The translations under genes and the position numbers were made by a program. Shown one piece after another: positions 32,201-40,992 of a stretch of DNA of 64,000 bases. Location of the stretch: the NCBI GenBank assembly GCA_905221605.1, contig CAJNDS010002437.1, positions 349,001-413,000 of the forward strand, given 5' to 3'. The notes under the pieces were generated by a model. That model made no database searches. It saw only the letters and a program-made list of their open reading frames with translations, and was not told the origin of the DNA. The number at the start of each line of letters is the position of its first letter. Positions within the stretch are counted from its first letter, which is position 1. This DNA comes from Symbiodinium natans. Taxonomy: Eukaryota; Sar; Dinophyceae; Suessiales; Symbiodiniaceae.

Positions 32201-35200
32201 GATCAGATCCTGGACTACCTCGTGGGGGCTAGTGCCGGGGTTGACGCCATGACCATAGACCTAAAGGGCGTCAACCAGAATGCGGTGTGGAAGGACATCG
32301 AGAGCCAAGGTCCCAAAGTAATATACCTGAACAAGGTGGCGTCGGAGCAGTCGTCGCTGGCTTGTCGCATCGCGAGACATCAGTGGAGGAAGGGCCGTGG
32401 CTTTGTAATCAGTGCCTTGGGGCCGCTGTCATCAGGCTTGAAGAACCTGAAGGAGGCCACTTCAGAAGGCACCGCGTCCTACCTGCTATACCGCAAGAAG
32501 TACCAGATCACAAACTTCAAGGACGCAGTCAAGTATGCCATGGCGAAGGGCAAGCCGCCCCGAGCGGAGGGGGCAATCATGGACTATAACCTCGAGTGCT
32601 TCCCCGGAGAGGTCGCAGAGCAGGACATCTTCGACGAGCTCGACCTTCGCCCGATGGACACAGTGGACGAACGTCCTGAAGACTCGGTCGTCCCGGTGGG
32701 TGAGCCTACAAGACAAGAAAAGGAGGCAGTGATGAAGCTGCATCGAAACTTGGGACACCCCAGCTTGGCGGATCTGGTGCGAACTCTGAAGGTGAGCCGA
32801 ACACCAGACAGGATATGGCGTTGGGCGAAGGACAGCTTCAGATGTCCTACCTGCGCTGCCAGTAGAACTCCGAAGGCGCATAGGCCGGCGATGGTGCCCA
32901 GGTCGTACGCGCCCAACACCGTGGTCGCGATCGACCTCTTGCAGATGCCGAATTGGGATGCTTCCGGACAGAACTGGTACTTGAACATGATTTGCCTGGG
33001 CACCTCCTTCCAGATGGTGGAAAAGCTACGAAGCAAAGAGCCCGTGAGTGTGTGGGCGGCCTTTACCAGAACGTGGGGGCGCTTCTTAGGAATGCCACAG
33101 ATCCTCCTTCTGGACCAAGGGCGAGAGTTCTTGGGCGAATTTCGAGACCGATGCGCGGAACTAGGCGTGCTTCTGCACGTTATTGGGGCCAGGGCGCCAC
33201 ACCAGAACGGGCGCTGCGAAAGGCATGGCGGCCTCTTCAAGCAGATGATGGAAAAGGCGAAGTGGCAGAATCCTCCGTGCTCAGAGGATGACCGCAGGTT
33301 GCTGACACGTGAGGTGGAAGCAGCCAAAAATCGCCTCTTCAATCGCTCCGGCTTTTCTCCAGCTCAAAGGATGCTGGGGCAGACAGCGCGGACCAATGGG
33401 GAGCTCATGTCGGACGATGCCATTGACCCCGCGCTGGTGAACCACGGTGAGGAGGTGGAAAGAGTGTTGGCAGCGCGCAGGGCTGCCCAGAAGGCGTTCG
33501 TGGAGACCAACCTGTCCGAAGCGGCTAAGCACGCTCTCCGAGCCAGGAATCGCGTGCACCGAACCTTTCAGCCGGGAGAGATCGTCTACATTTGGCGGTC
33601 GTGGAAGGATAAAGGTGTGCTTAAGCCTAACTGGGTCGGGCCAGGCGTCGTTTTGATGCCTGAGGGAGCGAACTGCTACGTCAATGTGTTGGGCAGACTT
33701 TGGAAGGTCTGCAACGAGCACGTGCGGGAGGCCACGTCGGAGGAGGTTCGCGGAGTGGAAGCTGTGCATGAAGTGTTCCAAGACCTAAAGGAGCGCTTCA
33801 AGAAGTCGAGCAGTCGTTTAATCGAGGACCACACGGGCGACCCACTTCCACCAGGAGTTTCCCGAGGAGCCATAGTTCGCGAAGCTGGCGAAGATGAAGT
33901 GAGCGCAGAAGGCCTACATCGAGGGCTACCCCGAGTGAGGATTGACGAGCCGGAGACGCCCGTGGTGCCTATACATATTCCGCCAGAAGAACTTCCCGAT
34001 CCAGCGCAACTGCCAGAAACTCCAGTGCCAGAAGTCCCAGCAGAGCCAGCAAGGCAAGCATCAGCGCCGGAGCCCGAGGCAGAGATAGAGGTTCCCGAAC
34101 TCCCCGTTCCTGAAGCTCCCGGTCGAGAAGAACGACTACGCGCAGCTGTGGACTCCGCGGTGCAGAGCCAGAGATTGGACGGTGTTCCCCCAAGAGCGCC
34201 AAGCAGGCTAGCAGAGGCGGAGAGCAGCGCCGGGTATGAGCCGGTGCGATCTTCCCTGAGAAGGCAGCAGGAGCCGGGCAACCCATACTCGTTCTTTGGC
34301 CAGGATGAGTTCGAAGAAGGACCGACGCCAGTTCCACCTCGGCGACAAAGCGAAGTGCAGCGTGACACCTGGGAGCTAAAGCCGGCCCTGGGCGTCCTGA
34401 GAAGGCATCACGTTCGCTGGCGCAGCGCGATGTGCACACCCTGGGAGACGACGAGGCTGCCAGTCAAGCTGGAAGATCTCACAGGAGAGAGGAAGACGAT
34501 GGCGAAGATGAAAGATGGAAGCGTGCAAGAAGTGGAGGACGATTGGAAGAGTTTGAAACCCCAGCGAGATCTGAAGGCCAAATGGAAAGGCTTCACCGAC
34601 TTCTACGTCACCAAGAAGGCCTTAAGGAACCTGAAGCATGTAACGTCGAAAGAGGTCCCCAACTTTGACGTGGAGACGACCGAAGCGTATACGTTCATGG
34701 TCCTCAATGCCGAGACCTTCGTCATGAAAAAGGTGGCGACGGATGAGGTAAGCGAGGCCGACATTCCCGAAGAGGAGTGGCCAGCCTGGCGACTACAAGA
34801 CGCTGAAGAGTGGAGCAAAATAGAAAGTTCCGGCGCGATGAAGGTGCTGTCGGTGGAGGAGTCGAGAAAAGTCCTCAAGGAGCTGGAGTCGCAGGGCAAG
34901 CTGAACCGGGTGATCGGGTCAAGAATGGTCCGAAGGCTGAAGCCCGGGGAACAGATTGGCGAGACACCGTCAAAGAAGTCTCGCTTTTGCGTGCGAGGTG
35001 ACATGGATCCCGATGCTCTGGACTTGGAAAGATACAGCCCGACGGTCACGACACAGAACTTGCAAGTGGTTTTGCAGCTGGCCGCAAGTATGAAGCTGAA
35101 GGGGTCCTGCGGGGACCTGAAAGCAGCCTTCACCCAGTCGGACCCTCTCTTGAGACCAGGCGGCAAGCTCTACGTGAGGCAGCCAAAAGGGGGTCTACCG

Positions 35201-36499
35201 AACATGGACCCAGAACAGATCATCGAAGTGGTGGCCGGCGTTTACGGGCTCATGGATGGTCCCATACATTGGCGCCAGACGCTGAAGAGCTACATCGTGA
35301 AGGACTTGAACTACAAGCAAAGCAGGCTAGACCCAACCATCTTCGTCAAATACTTAGAGGGCACCGTTGAAGGGATCATAGTGATAGAGATCGACGACTT
35401 GCTGTGCTTTGGCAACCGAGATCATGAAGTTCAGCTGGCAAAACTGCGCGAGCGCTTTAAATTCGGAAAATTCAAGCAGTTGATGCAGCTCTTGGATGGC
35501 ACGACATTCAACGGGCGACGCATCAGACAACTGAGCGACTACACCGTCTGCATAGACATGGGCAAGTTCGTGTCCGAAAGAATGGCGCCAGTGAGTCTGG
35601 AAAAGGGACGCAGAGCTCACCCCGAGGCGGACGCGACAGAGGAAGAGAAGAACAAGTTCAGAGGTGCCGTAGGATCTTTAGCGTGGGCCGCCAAGGAATG
35701 TCGTCCAGATGCCGCCGCTGGAGCCAGCATAATGGCATCCAAGTTGAGCACGCTCAAGATCAAGGACATTCTCGAGCTGAACCAGTGCATCAATAAGGTG
35801 CGCGCTTGGCCAGACCTCACCTTGCGCTACTTCCCAATAGAGTGCGAGGACCTGAGATGGGGCGTGGTCACGGATGCAAGCTTCACCAACTACAGCGACG
35901 GCTCCACCCAGGGGGCCTTGGGAGTCATAGCATTCCACAAGGACATGTTGCAGGGGCACGAAGCTACCTGCTCGCTGGTCTGGTGGAAGAGCGGAAAGCT
36001 GAGAAGAAAAGTGAACTCAACCTTGGCCGCCGAGACTCAATCGCTCAACAAAGGTCTAGGAGATCTTCTGTGGGCGAAAGCAATCTGGAATGACTTGATC
36101 CAGGAGAAGTTCAGCCTCGAAGTTTTCAAAGAGAACGCCAGAGCCCAGGCCGATTTGGTGCTGCAGAGTGCCAAGGCAGATCACACGCTCAAAGATTCGC
36201 TGACAGTTGTGGATGCGAAGTCGCTCTACGACAACCTCCGAAAGGAGGGTTCGCTGGCCCAAGACAAGTACACCGCGCTGGACTTGGCGATAGCTCGTGA
36301 GAGAATGGATGGCGTAGGCGCCGAAGTTCGCTGGGTTGAGCATCAAGCCATGATTGTAGATGCCCTCACAAAGATTCAAGGCAACGCTGAGGCCCTAAAG
36401 AAGCTTTTAGAAAAAGGGACATACCAGTTAGTTGCCGAAACCGAAAGGCTTGAAGAGCGGGCTGAGCGCCGAGATGCCGGGACCGTGAAACATCGGTGA
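29219..36499 (+). CDS. Copia Gag-Pol polyprotein, 2,426 aa
   Basis: ATG at 29219 (the frame opens at 29213). Residues ~20-200 gag (TWLRDLELWEA, AELKAEGVDLPAKAAGYLL); CCHC knuckle C336-C339-H344-C349 (CRACGEVGHWSKEC); aspartic-protease motif GLVDTAAQEGLVG (D422; DTAA instead of the usual DT/SGA); pre-integrase HRNLGHPSL...CPTCAASR; integrase D1239 (AIDLL), D1299 (LLDQGREF), E1334 (HQNGRCERHGG); proline-rich linker ~1600-1740; RT Asp 1966 (GDLKAAFTQ) and D2059-D2060 (VIEIDDLLCFG); RNase H D2219 (VVTDASF), E2272 (TLAAETQSL), D2332 (VVDAKSLYD). All key residues are present. Residues ~674-904 look out of frame (separate entry). Otherwise it looks competent. Confidence 0.92.
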   Translation: MPSTSEGQSSGDPGGYVYRDRDPPPSWNGSTPEVSFKTWLRDLELWEATTDIPKEKRAIKLVQALTGPAREAVSSLTLAELQHADGYKTVMKVLNDNFKPYVETALPRAMEGVFYGQARGAKESIPDYLVRASHALAELKAEGVDLPAKAAGYLLFRQANLDKELESRVVTWLAGDYTKDVVIANLRRLDRINSSSSGSKAMLWTETEEGEGQEVYYENHEHYGEPEFYLEAEDEEDENYVYLEDGELDAVYEEGDVMEALASYQHVRQQLKEQQKGRQYYQPNLGKKGGKKLFNKDGKNTGKQSSKSFGKGGSAWKGSPTSRRVHIEQLKLRTRCRACGEVGHWSKECRHRAGPSLTTSSSSSGPGASRGSFYWAGRMDAGSGGANTFLSFGQFLNDRPGESMAGELFVGVTTQGCHGLVDTAAQEGLVGRPALLRLLDLLRPLGLKGCWTDKATQARGIGGAAKTVGVCEVPIGLGGVPGVLELTVVAEDVPLLLPVSLLRALGSVIDLSKDKITFSKVNGECNMTTLPSGHAAVDVLDFGPEGWVMPSACAGRRMESDFRTGQVFGSRPKTTRSPKTLKSEAYASFACPAAAAGAAAESMAASAESRQPAKARRPKLAGFVGQTLLAAGLGILANRGVTVALSSRARVAAAAQPYGYHFASDLDYEFGYQQGPDLQELPGRREARTAGFGERRADSRDWPLCSPSSAAQRRRQWTHELVPLQPVQGSMETQPENSRSFDRPTSGDREPVEGEDPQPGGERSETTREANGPEAPGGDGKPDAAAGGRARQERRAADYAGLARGRVPGVREGGGERDRNGGSPVRDGPDYREPGAGNGLRVQESSALRAGDPTSSEHAALARNQERLGASRGHDEASGGHGEPVLRAHDDPKNPSGEATGRNVNVGQNVRSWDGTRVLQSATPNMVRRWMARPLPFLDDFVVVSKNGVLQRMDRQDVEGLHSLEDEEVYVVVKEPELYLEHQSDETKIDKAKSDQILDYLVGASAGVDAMTIDLKGVNQNAVWKDIESQGPKVIYLNKVASEQSSLACRIARHQWRKGRGFVISALGPLSSGLKNLKEATSEGTASYLLYRKKYQITNFKDAVKYAMAKGKPPRAEGAIMDYNLECFPGEVAEQDIFDELDLRPMDTVDERPEDSVVPVGEPTRQEKEAVMKLHRNLGHPSLADLVRTLKVSRTPDRIWRWAKDSFRCPTCAASRTPKAHRPAMVPRSYAPNTVVAIDLLQMPNWDASGQNWYLNMICLGTSFQMVEKLRSKEPVSVWAAFTRTWGRFLGMPQILLLDQGREFLGEFRDRCAELGVLLHVIGARAPHQNGRCERHGGLFKQMMEKAKWQNPPCSEDDRRLLTREVEAAKNRLFNRSGFSPAQRMLGQTARTNGELMSDDAIDPALVNHGEEVERVLAARRAAQKAFVETNLSEAAKHALRARNRVHRTFQPGEIVYIWRSWKDKGVLKPNWVGPGVVLMPEGANCYVNVLGRLWKVCNEHVREATSEEVRGVEAVHEVFQDLKERFKKSSSRLIEDHTGDPLPPGVSRGAIVREAGEDEVSAEGLHRGLPRVRIDEPETPVVPIHIPPEELPDPAQLPETPVPEVPAEPARQASAPEPEAEIEVPELPVPEAPGREERLRAAVDSAVQSQRLDGVPPRAPSRLAEAESSAGYEPVRSSLRRQQEPGNPYSFFGQDEFEEGPTPVPPRRQSEVQRDTWELKPALGVLRRHHVRWRSAMCTPWETTRLPVKLEDLTGERKTMAKMKDGSVQEVEDDWKSLKPQRDLKAKWKGFTDFYVTKKALRNLKHVTSKEVPNFDVETTEAYTFMVLNAETFVMKKVATDEVSEADIPEEEWPAWRLQDAEEWSKIESSGAMKVLSVEESRKVLKELESQGKLNRVIGSRMVRRLKPGEQIGETPSKKSRFCVRGDMDPDALDLERYSPTVTTQNLQVVLQLAASMKLKGSCGDLKAAFTQSDPLLRPGGKLYVRQPKGGLPNMDPEQIIEVVAGVYGLMDGPIHWRQTLKSYIVKDLNYKQSRLDPTIFVKYLEGTVEGIIVIEIDDLLCFGNRDHEVQLAKLRERFKFGKFKQLMQLLDGTTFNGRRIRQLSDYTVCIDMGKFVSERMAPVSLEKGRRAHPEADATEEEKNKFRGAVGSLAWAAKECRPDAAAGASIMASKLSTLKIKDILELNQCINKVRAWPDLTLRYFPIECEDLRWGVVTDASFTNYSDGSTQGALGVIAFHKDMLQGHEATCSLVWWKSGKLRRKVNSTLAAETQSLNKGLGDLLWAKAIWNDLIQEKFSLEVFKENARAQADLVLQSAKADHTLKDSLTVVDAKSLYDNLRKEGSLAQDKYTALDLAIARERMDGVGAEVRWVEHQAMIVDALTKIQGNAEALKKLLEKGTYQLVAETERLEERAERRDAGTVKHR
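31240..31931 (+). other. Alternative (+1) frame inside copia ORF that carries the plausible protein
   Basis: In the main frame residues ~674-904 are Arg/Gly/Glu-rich with no fold (GGDGKPDAAAGGRARQERR). The +1 frame over the same DNA reads IYKNYLEGERPEQLASVKG, a zinc-type piece GHMNWFHCNLCKARWKL and a long coiled coil (ENALKQQEKRMAQKHQVEM...ARMMTQRTQVAKQLAGM) and stops at 31929. This suggests two compensating indels near 31,240 and 31,920, or recoding. Confidence 0.6.
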
Positions 36500-36523
36500 A
36501 TGGCCAGAAAGAGTTTTGGGAGC

Positions 36524-36671
36524 TGTGAAATCAGTGGAGGCTTCCTCCCTGGCCATATCACCCGCGGTCTTTCTTTTCGGCCCACAGAGGGCCCTCTTGA
36601 TCCTTAAGCTACTGACTTTGCAGTGTGCGTAAAATTGAGTCCGAGCCATAGATTTGAAGTGGGCGCTGTCA
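36524..36671 (+). repeat. 3' LTR, 148 bp, identical to 5' LTR
   Basis: Same 148 bases as 28901-29048. Preceded by a weak polypurine-like stretch AGAAAGAGTTTTGGGAGC. It begins 25 bases after the polyprotein stop. Confidence 0.93.
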
Positions 36672-36675
36672 CATA

Positions 36676-36690
36676 ATATAGAATAGGAGA

Positions 36691-36732
<42 letters not shown>

Positions 36733-37078
36733 TATTATATCATATCATATGATATTGTATTATATTAAAATATATTATATCATGTTACATTTTGTTATAT
36801 TATGTTATATTACGTTATATTAGGTTATATTACGTTATATTATGTTATATTACATTATATGATGTTATATTTTGTTATGTTATGTTCTATTTTGTTATAT
36901 TATATTATCTTCTGTTATATTCTATTATGTTCTATTATGTGAAATGATGCAAAATTATGTTAGATTGTGTTTCATTATGTTATATTATGTTATCTTATGT
37001 TATATTATGTTATATGATGTTATGGATTATACTATATTATATTATATTGTACTATTGTATATTATATTGTATTGACAT
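36676..37078. repeat. AT satellite, ~10-bp TTATGTTATA-type unit
   Basis: (TA)n and (GT)n at 36692-36731, then about 330 bp of degenerate TTATATTATG/TTATGTTATA repeats. It continues the AT-rich target of the copia insertion. 37079-37360 has no recognised feature. Confidence 0.85.
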
Positions 37079-37364
37079 CTAATGATTTTTAACACTACAT
37101 AGCATTTTACGTACTGAAACCCTTGAAAGACCACACGACCCTGAGCCTGAGTGTCTTGGAGGGCATTTGCCAACAGGTCTTTCAAGCGGCCAAGGAGGAT
37201 GCCGTTGCCAGGCAGATGAGCAGGGTACGCTTTAGTACCACGGCAACTTGGAGATGAATGGCAGACTGTCATTCTGGTTTTGGTGGACAGACGCTCCGCG
37301 ATCACAACCCTGAACGTCCCGAAACCTCTAAACCACTTGAAGCCCCATTCATCGGGTGTACTGT

Positions 37365-37720
37365 TGTGTTATATGTATATACATATATATGAGTATTAGT
37401 ATATACATATAAATCTTATATATACATTATTTAATTAATTGCTTAATTATATATATATATATATATGTATAGATACTGCATGAGGTCGCCCACCCCTTGC
37501 GCCATTTCTGGCAACGGCCGCGGCTCAGGAAGATGGACTCCGAGAGGGAGGCTCCCTGGGTATTGTTCGGATTTGCGACGGCTCAGCCTTAGCGTCTCAA
37601 TTGACTCAAATATTCCATGCATCAGGCTAGTTCCATATACATATATATATATATATAAAGTCCATAGTAGTTATATACATATATACAGTAGTATATATGT
37701 ATATATATATATATAGATAT
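37365..37720. repeat. (TA)n clusters
   Basis: TA-rich runs at 37365-37467 and 37636-37714 around a GC-rich piece (37475-37620) that may be unique or an exon but has no supported frame. Confidence 0.7.
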
Positions 37721-37830
37721 TTTGTGCACCTCTTGAGTGATTCCGGCTGATTTGGGGTGTTATTTGGATTGAGGACGAGTCGACTCGTGACTTGGGGTCT
37801 AGGGAGGCTTCGTAGCATATCCCAGAAGGG

Positions 37831-37936
37831 GGTTTAGGGTTTAGGGTTTAGGGTTTAGGGTTTAGGGTTTAGGGTTTAGGGTCCTGACATGTTGCAGGAG
37901 CACATCCATGAGCGCCTCGGCCGCAACCTAACCTAA
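37831..37936 (+). CDS. Terminal exon after a TTTAGGG array
   Basis: (TTTAGGG)7 at 37831-37882, then GACATGTTGCAG|GAG: EHIHERLGRNLT, stop TAA 37934 (exon 37898-37936). The upstream piece LRTSRLVTWGLGRLRSISQK ending at about 37829 could be the partner. Too short to identify. Confidence 0.35.
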
Positions 37937-38130
37937 AGCCGCCCAGAAACTGTAAACGGTACAGCCGAACGCTCCAGTTTCGCCGAACCGAAGTCACTTG
38001 CTTGGAGCAGCAGAATTGGCCCATCATCTGTATCAGCAAACCCCAAACCCCCAACCCTGAATCCCTAGTGCCAGTGCCAGCTGCAAGGCATTGGATCGAA
38101 TTGCAGCTTAGCTGAACCAAAGAAAATACG

Positions 38131-38234
38131 ATATCCCCCTTGGGAATATTTTTTGTTTATGTGAAATCCAAGAGGATATTAACAATATTCGTTTTTGTTT
38201 TGGTTCTAAGAGGAGTATACTAAGGGGAGTATAG
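38131..38234. mobile_element. MITE family C, copy 2
   Basis: ATATCCCCCTTGGGAATA ... AAGGGGAGTATAG; one internal duplication of GGAGTATA at the right end. Confidence 0.65.
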
Positions 38235-38247
38235 AATACTGGTACCC

Positions 38248-38787
38248 ATGTTGAACTACCTTCACCGACAGGCGAGCTGCCAGTACGGGACCTTTGTGTT
38301 TGATTGTTTGGTGGATTGCGCGTGTCGGCCTCAAACGCCGAGGTTCAACGACCTCATCATGGTGGCAATGCTCTCCAACCTGAGCCACATCTTCGAAGTC
38401 GGGGGTAACACGGCGGCTCTGCTGCAAGGAAAGGGCTCACATGGACCTTTCGTTGCCCCTCCACAGCAAGGTCCGAAACCACATGTCGATGATTGTCCTC
38501 TGGATCATCATGATACAGTCGCTGCACTCGGTGTCCTTTGCCGCGGTCTCAGCACAAAATACAGGCGGTGCCCCCCCGAAGCAAAGGGGTGACGGCACCT
38601 GCACGTCGGTCCGCAAGTCGGATTACAAAATCGGATGCTTGAGGTTGTAAACCTGTGGAACATGGACGACCTGTTTACTTTGCTTTGCTGCTTCAGCACG
38701 ACTCTGGGCTCCGTGTGGATGGCAGCAGCGGCCTCATCCTCAGCACGCGCGGTGTGCGAGCTCGGGAGTAGAGAAGACAGCACTTGA
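38248..38787 (+). CDS. Coding region between two MITEs, frame-switching (unresolved gene)
   Basis: Three protein-like stretches follow one another in different frames: 38248-~38435 (RFNDLIMVAMLSNLSHIFEV), ~38435-38560 (KVRNHMSMIVLWIIMIQSLH) and ~38594-38787 (RMLEVVNLWNMDDLFTLLCC...VCELGSREDST, stop TGA 38785). Hydrophobic helices suggest a membrane protein. Either introns too short to see or indels link them; no clean splice set was found. The MITE-C copy precedes and the MITE-B copy begins at its end (ACTTGAAG|GTTCATGG). Confidence 0.35.
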
Positions 38788-38936
38788 AGGTTCATGGTAC
38801 TTTCTAACCACTTAGAATAACTGTACTTATAACCCTACTTATAATACCCCTAAAGGGCCTTATAGGGGTTATCCCAATTATAAGTAGGGTTATAAGCCCA
38901 GTTATAATTGGTTAGTAAGTACCATGAACCTTCAAG
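38783..38936. mobile_element. MITE family B, copy 2 (longest, near-perfect hairpin)
   Basis: CTTGAAGGTTCATGGTAC ... GTACCATGAACCTTCAAG with inner inverted blocks AACCCTACTTATAA / TTATAAGTAGGGTT. Potential stem of about 70 bp. Confidence 0.9.
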
Positions 38937-39160
38937 CAGAGTTACGGGATAATCCGGTGAAGCAGATCGTCACCTGCTCCCTTCAGCGTGCCGAAGCAAG
39001 CTACGCCAGCATCACCCTTTACTAAACCCTAGACCGGAAGCAGTGTCTCAAGACCACTCTGATATGCTTTGGCAATGCAGTGATCTCACACTCCACACGA
39101 AGTTGCTCCATGGGACCCAACCGCGCAGCATGGATGAATCAAAGCACTGCAAGGAATGTA

Positions 39161-39269
39161 GCTACTATTTGCTTAAGAACCCCCGAAAAATGAAAAGCAA
39201 TAATCACTATATTGCCCTCATAAGGAAGAATATTTTATATTTTTGGGGCGTTCTTAAGCAATTCGTAGG
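39161..39269. mobile_element. MITE family E, copy 1
   Basis: CTACTATTTGCTTAAGAAC ... GTTCTTAAGCAATTCGTAG inverted ends; relatives at 54691 and 55097. Confidence 0.7.
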
Positions 39270-40330
39270 TCGATGAGAAACATGTCACATGCGTCGACCT
39301 GGCGTCCCAGGTGTGTATCACCATACTGCTGGAGTGTCTCACTCCCCCTGCTGACTCAGCTGACGTGAACTACTAGAACTACTTAATCGCGTGTTCAACA
39401 TGAGGTAAAAACTGATGTCCATCCACCTTGCACTGCAGCTTGGACAGATGAGCCGCGCTATGTCCAGAGGCACTCTGCAGCAAAGAGGTTCAGACGAATC
39501 GGAGGGTTCCTTTTGGGGTTTCATGCTTCAGAATGGGGTGGTGGTGATTGACTGGCGCTGCCTCCCTCTGCCATGCGACCCTCTCTCTGCAGACTGGAGG
39601 TTCGACTATGGAGTTTTCATCAGTCAAGTCTCGCAAATAGATGCTTGTCCGCATACATGCTGCTTGCTTGTGCTCTTTTGCAGTCCAAAGCATTCCCATC
39701 AAGCATCAAGACGCATCTAGAGTGCTGTGATTGCGCAGCAGAGGCTATCTGCACACAAGCAGCGATCTTCAATCCACCTGCACGACATCACGTCGCCACT
39801 TGGTGGCAATATGCAGCCGACGCCGCACCAAAGCCTGGTTTTGTTGCTTCAGGCGATCATGCTGGCAGCCAGCGTCTGCAGTGTCGTGGTGATCGTGTGC
39901 TTGGCCTGCAGCAGTATATAGGTATAAAAGTATGTACTTATATTTTGTGTAATTCGAGTTATCGATAACTATATAGTTATATACTTCTACAATTTCTTTA
40001 CCTGGCCTTTGCACCAGCCGCTGACAGCACCAACCCCGGCGGAAGGAGTCAACCGACGTATATTCATGGCTCCGTCCGAAAAATATCAAGCCTTCAGTTT
40101 ACGATGGATTGCCTACCTTGTGCCTTCTATGCTGTCACCTGCTATACCTGATTTTGCGATCCCCCGGAACCAAAGTTGTGGATTGGATGAGGATGTGCAA
40201 TCTCATGGTTCCAGGCCTAGTCTGAAGCCGTGAGAGTTCAAAAGATCAGAACTGATGACGGCACATCGAGGCGTTTGACGCACTGAATCCAGTTGTAGCT
40301 TAGGTCTCTGACAGCTTACGAGCGTCTTGG
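39270..40330. other. No supported feature
   Basis: Several overlapping 60-130 codon ORFs on both strands, none preferred; no arrays or MITEs. Confidence 0.4.
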
Positions 40331-40992
40331 ATGCACGTGCACATTCCCAACTGTTTCCTTTCAAGCAATCCCGTTGGCCAGATGAGGAAGTACGTTCTCG
40401 TTGCAGCCATTGGCGCATCTTGGAGTTTTGAGAACCGGGAAACCGGCGTTGCCTTGTCCACAGCGAGAGCACGCACAAATTTCAGTTTCATGTGGGTCTT
40501 GGGTGGAGTACGGATGGGTGAGATCCTTCCGGGGCTCTTTCTTGTCTCGTCAGCGAAGTGGGAAGGGCCCTCGCAGCAACTTCAAGGCGACTGTGCGGTC
40601 TCTTCCATGAGGTTTTTGGGCACGCAAGTTCCTCGCTGTTGTGCACATGCTCCTGAACCCTAAACCCTAAACCCTAAACCCTAAACCCTAAACCCTAAAC
40701 CCTAAACCCTAAACCCTAAACCCTAAACCCTAAACCCTAAACCCTAAACCCTAAACCCTAAACCCTAAACCCTAAACCCTAAACCCTACCTGAGGTATGT
40801 GCCTACTTCACCTGCTGGAAGTGTACGACGCTGGTGGAGCTCCTAGATCTGCCCCACCTGCGAGGAAGAGCTGACCTTTTGGTTCTGGTCTCCTTGGGAG
40901 CCTCATCTTCACAGTACCAGGACCCGCCCCCAGTGTGTGCTCGCTGCGCATCGCTGAGCCAAGCCACTTGCAAAGCGCCTCAAGAAGCCTAA
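40331..40992 (+). CDS. Two-exon gene; second exon cysteine-rich
   Basis: Exon 1, 40331-40648: RKYVLVAAIGASWSFENRE...FMWVLGGVRMGEILPGLFLV...TQVPRCCAH. Exon 2, 40795-40992: VCAYFTCWKCTTLVELLDL...PPPVCARCASLSQATCK, stop TAA 40990 (65 codons, no ATG). Junction CAT|GCTCCTGAACCC...CTGAG|GTA, GC-AG, phase 0. The 146-nt intron is a (CCCTAAA)~19 array. C-x4-C-x2-C ... C-x2-C-x8-C in exon 2 could bind zinc. The start is uncertain. Family not recognised. Confidence 0.45.
40655..40789 (-). repeat. (CCCTAAA)n array, ~19 perfect units
   Basis: Longest pure minus-orientation tract; fills the intron of the gene at 40331. Confidence 0.95.

Larger units (their letters stand above)
28897..36675 (+). mobile_element. 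Complete Ty1/copia LTR retrotransposon, 7.8 kb
   Basis: Two 148-bp LTRs (TG...CA) are identical base for base. The target repeat CATA lies at 28897-28900 and 36672-36675. One ORF spans almost the entire interior. Domain order is gag - zinc knuckle - protease - integrase - RT - RNase H, which is copia order (integrase before RT). Both flanks are AT-rich (TA)n-type DNA. No telomere tract or MITE has invaded it. Identical LTRs mean insertion too recent for substitutions, or gene conversion. Confidence 0.93.

Noticed and set aside
36872-37075. 67-aa Tyr/Ile-rich ORF
   Set aside because: Translation of the TTATGTTATA satellite.
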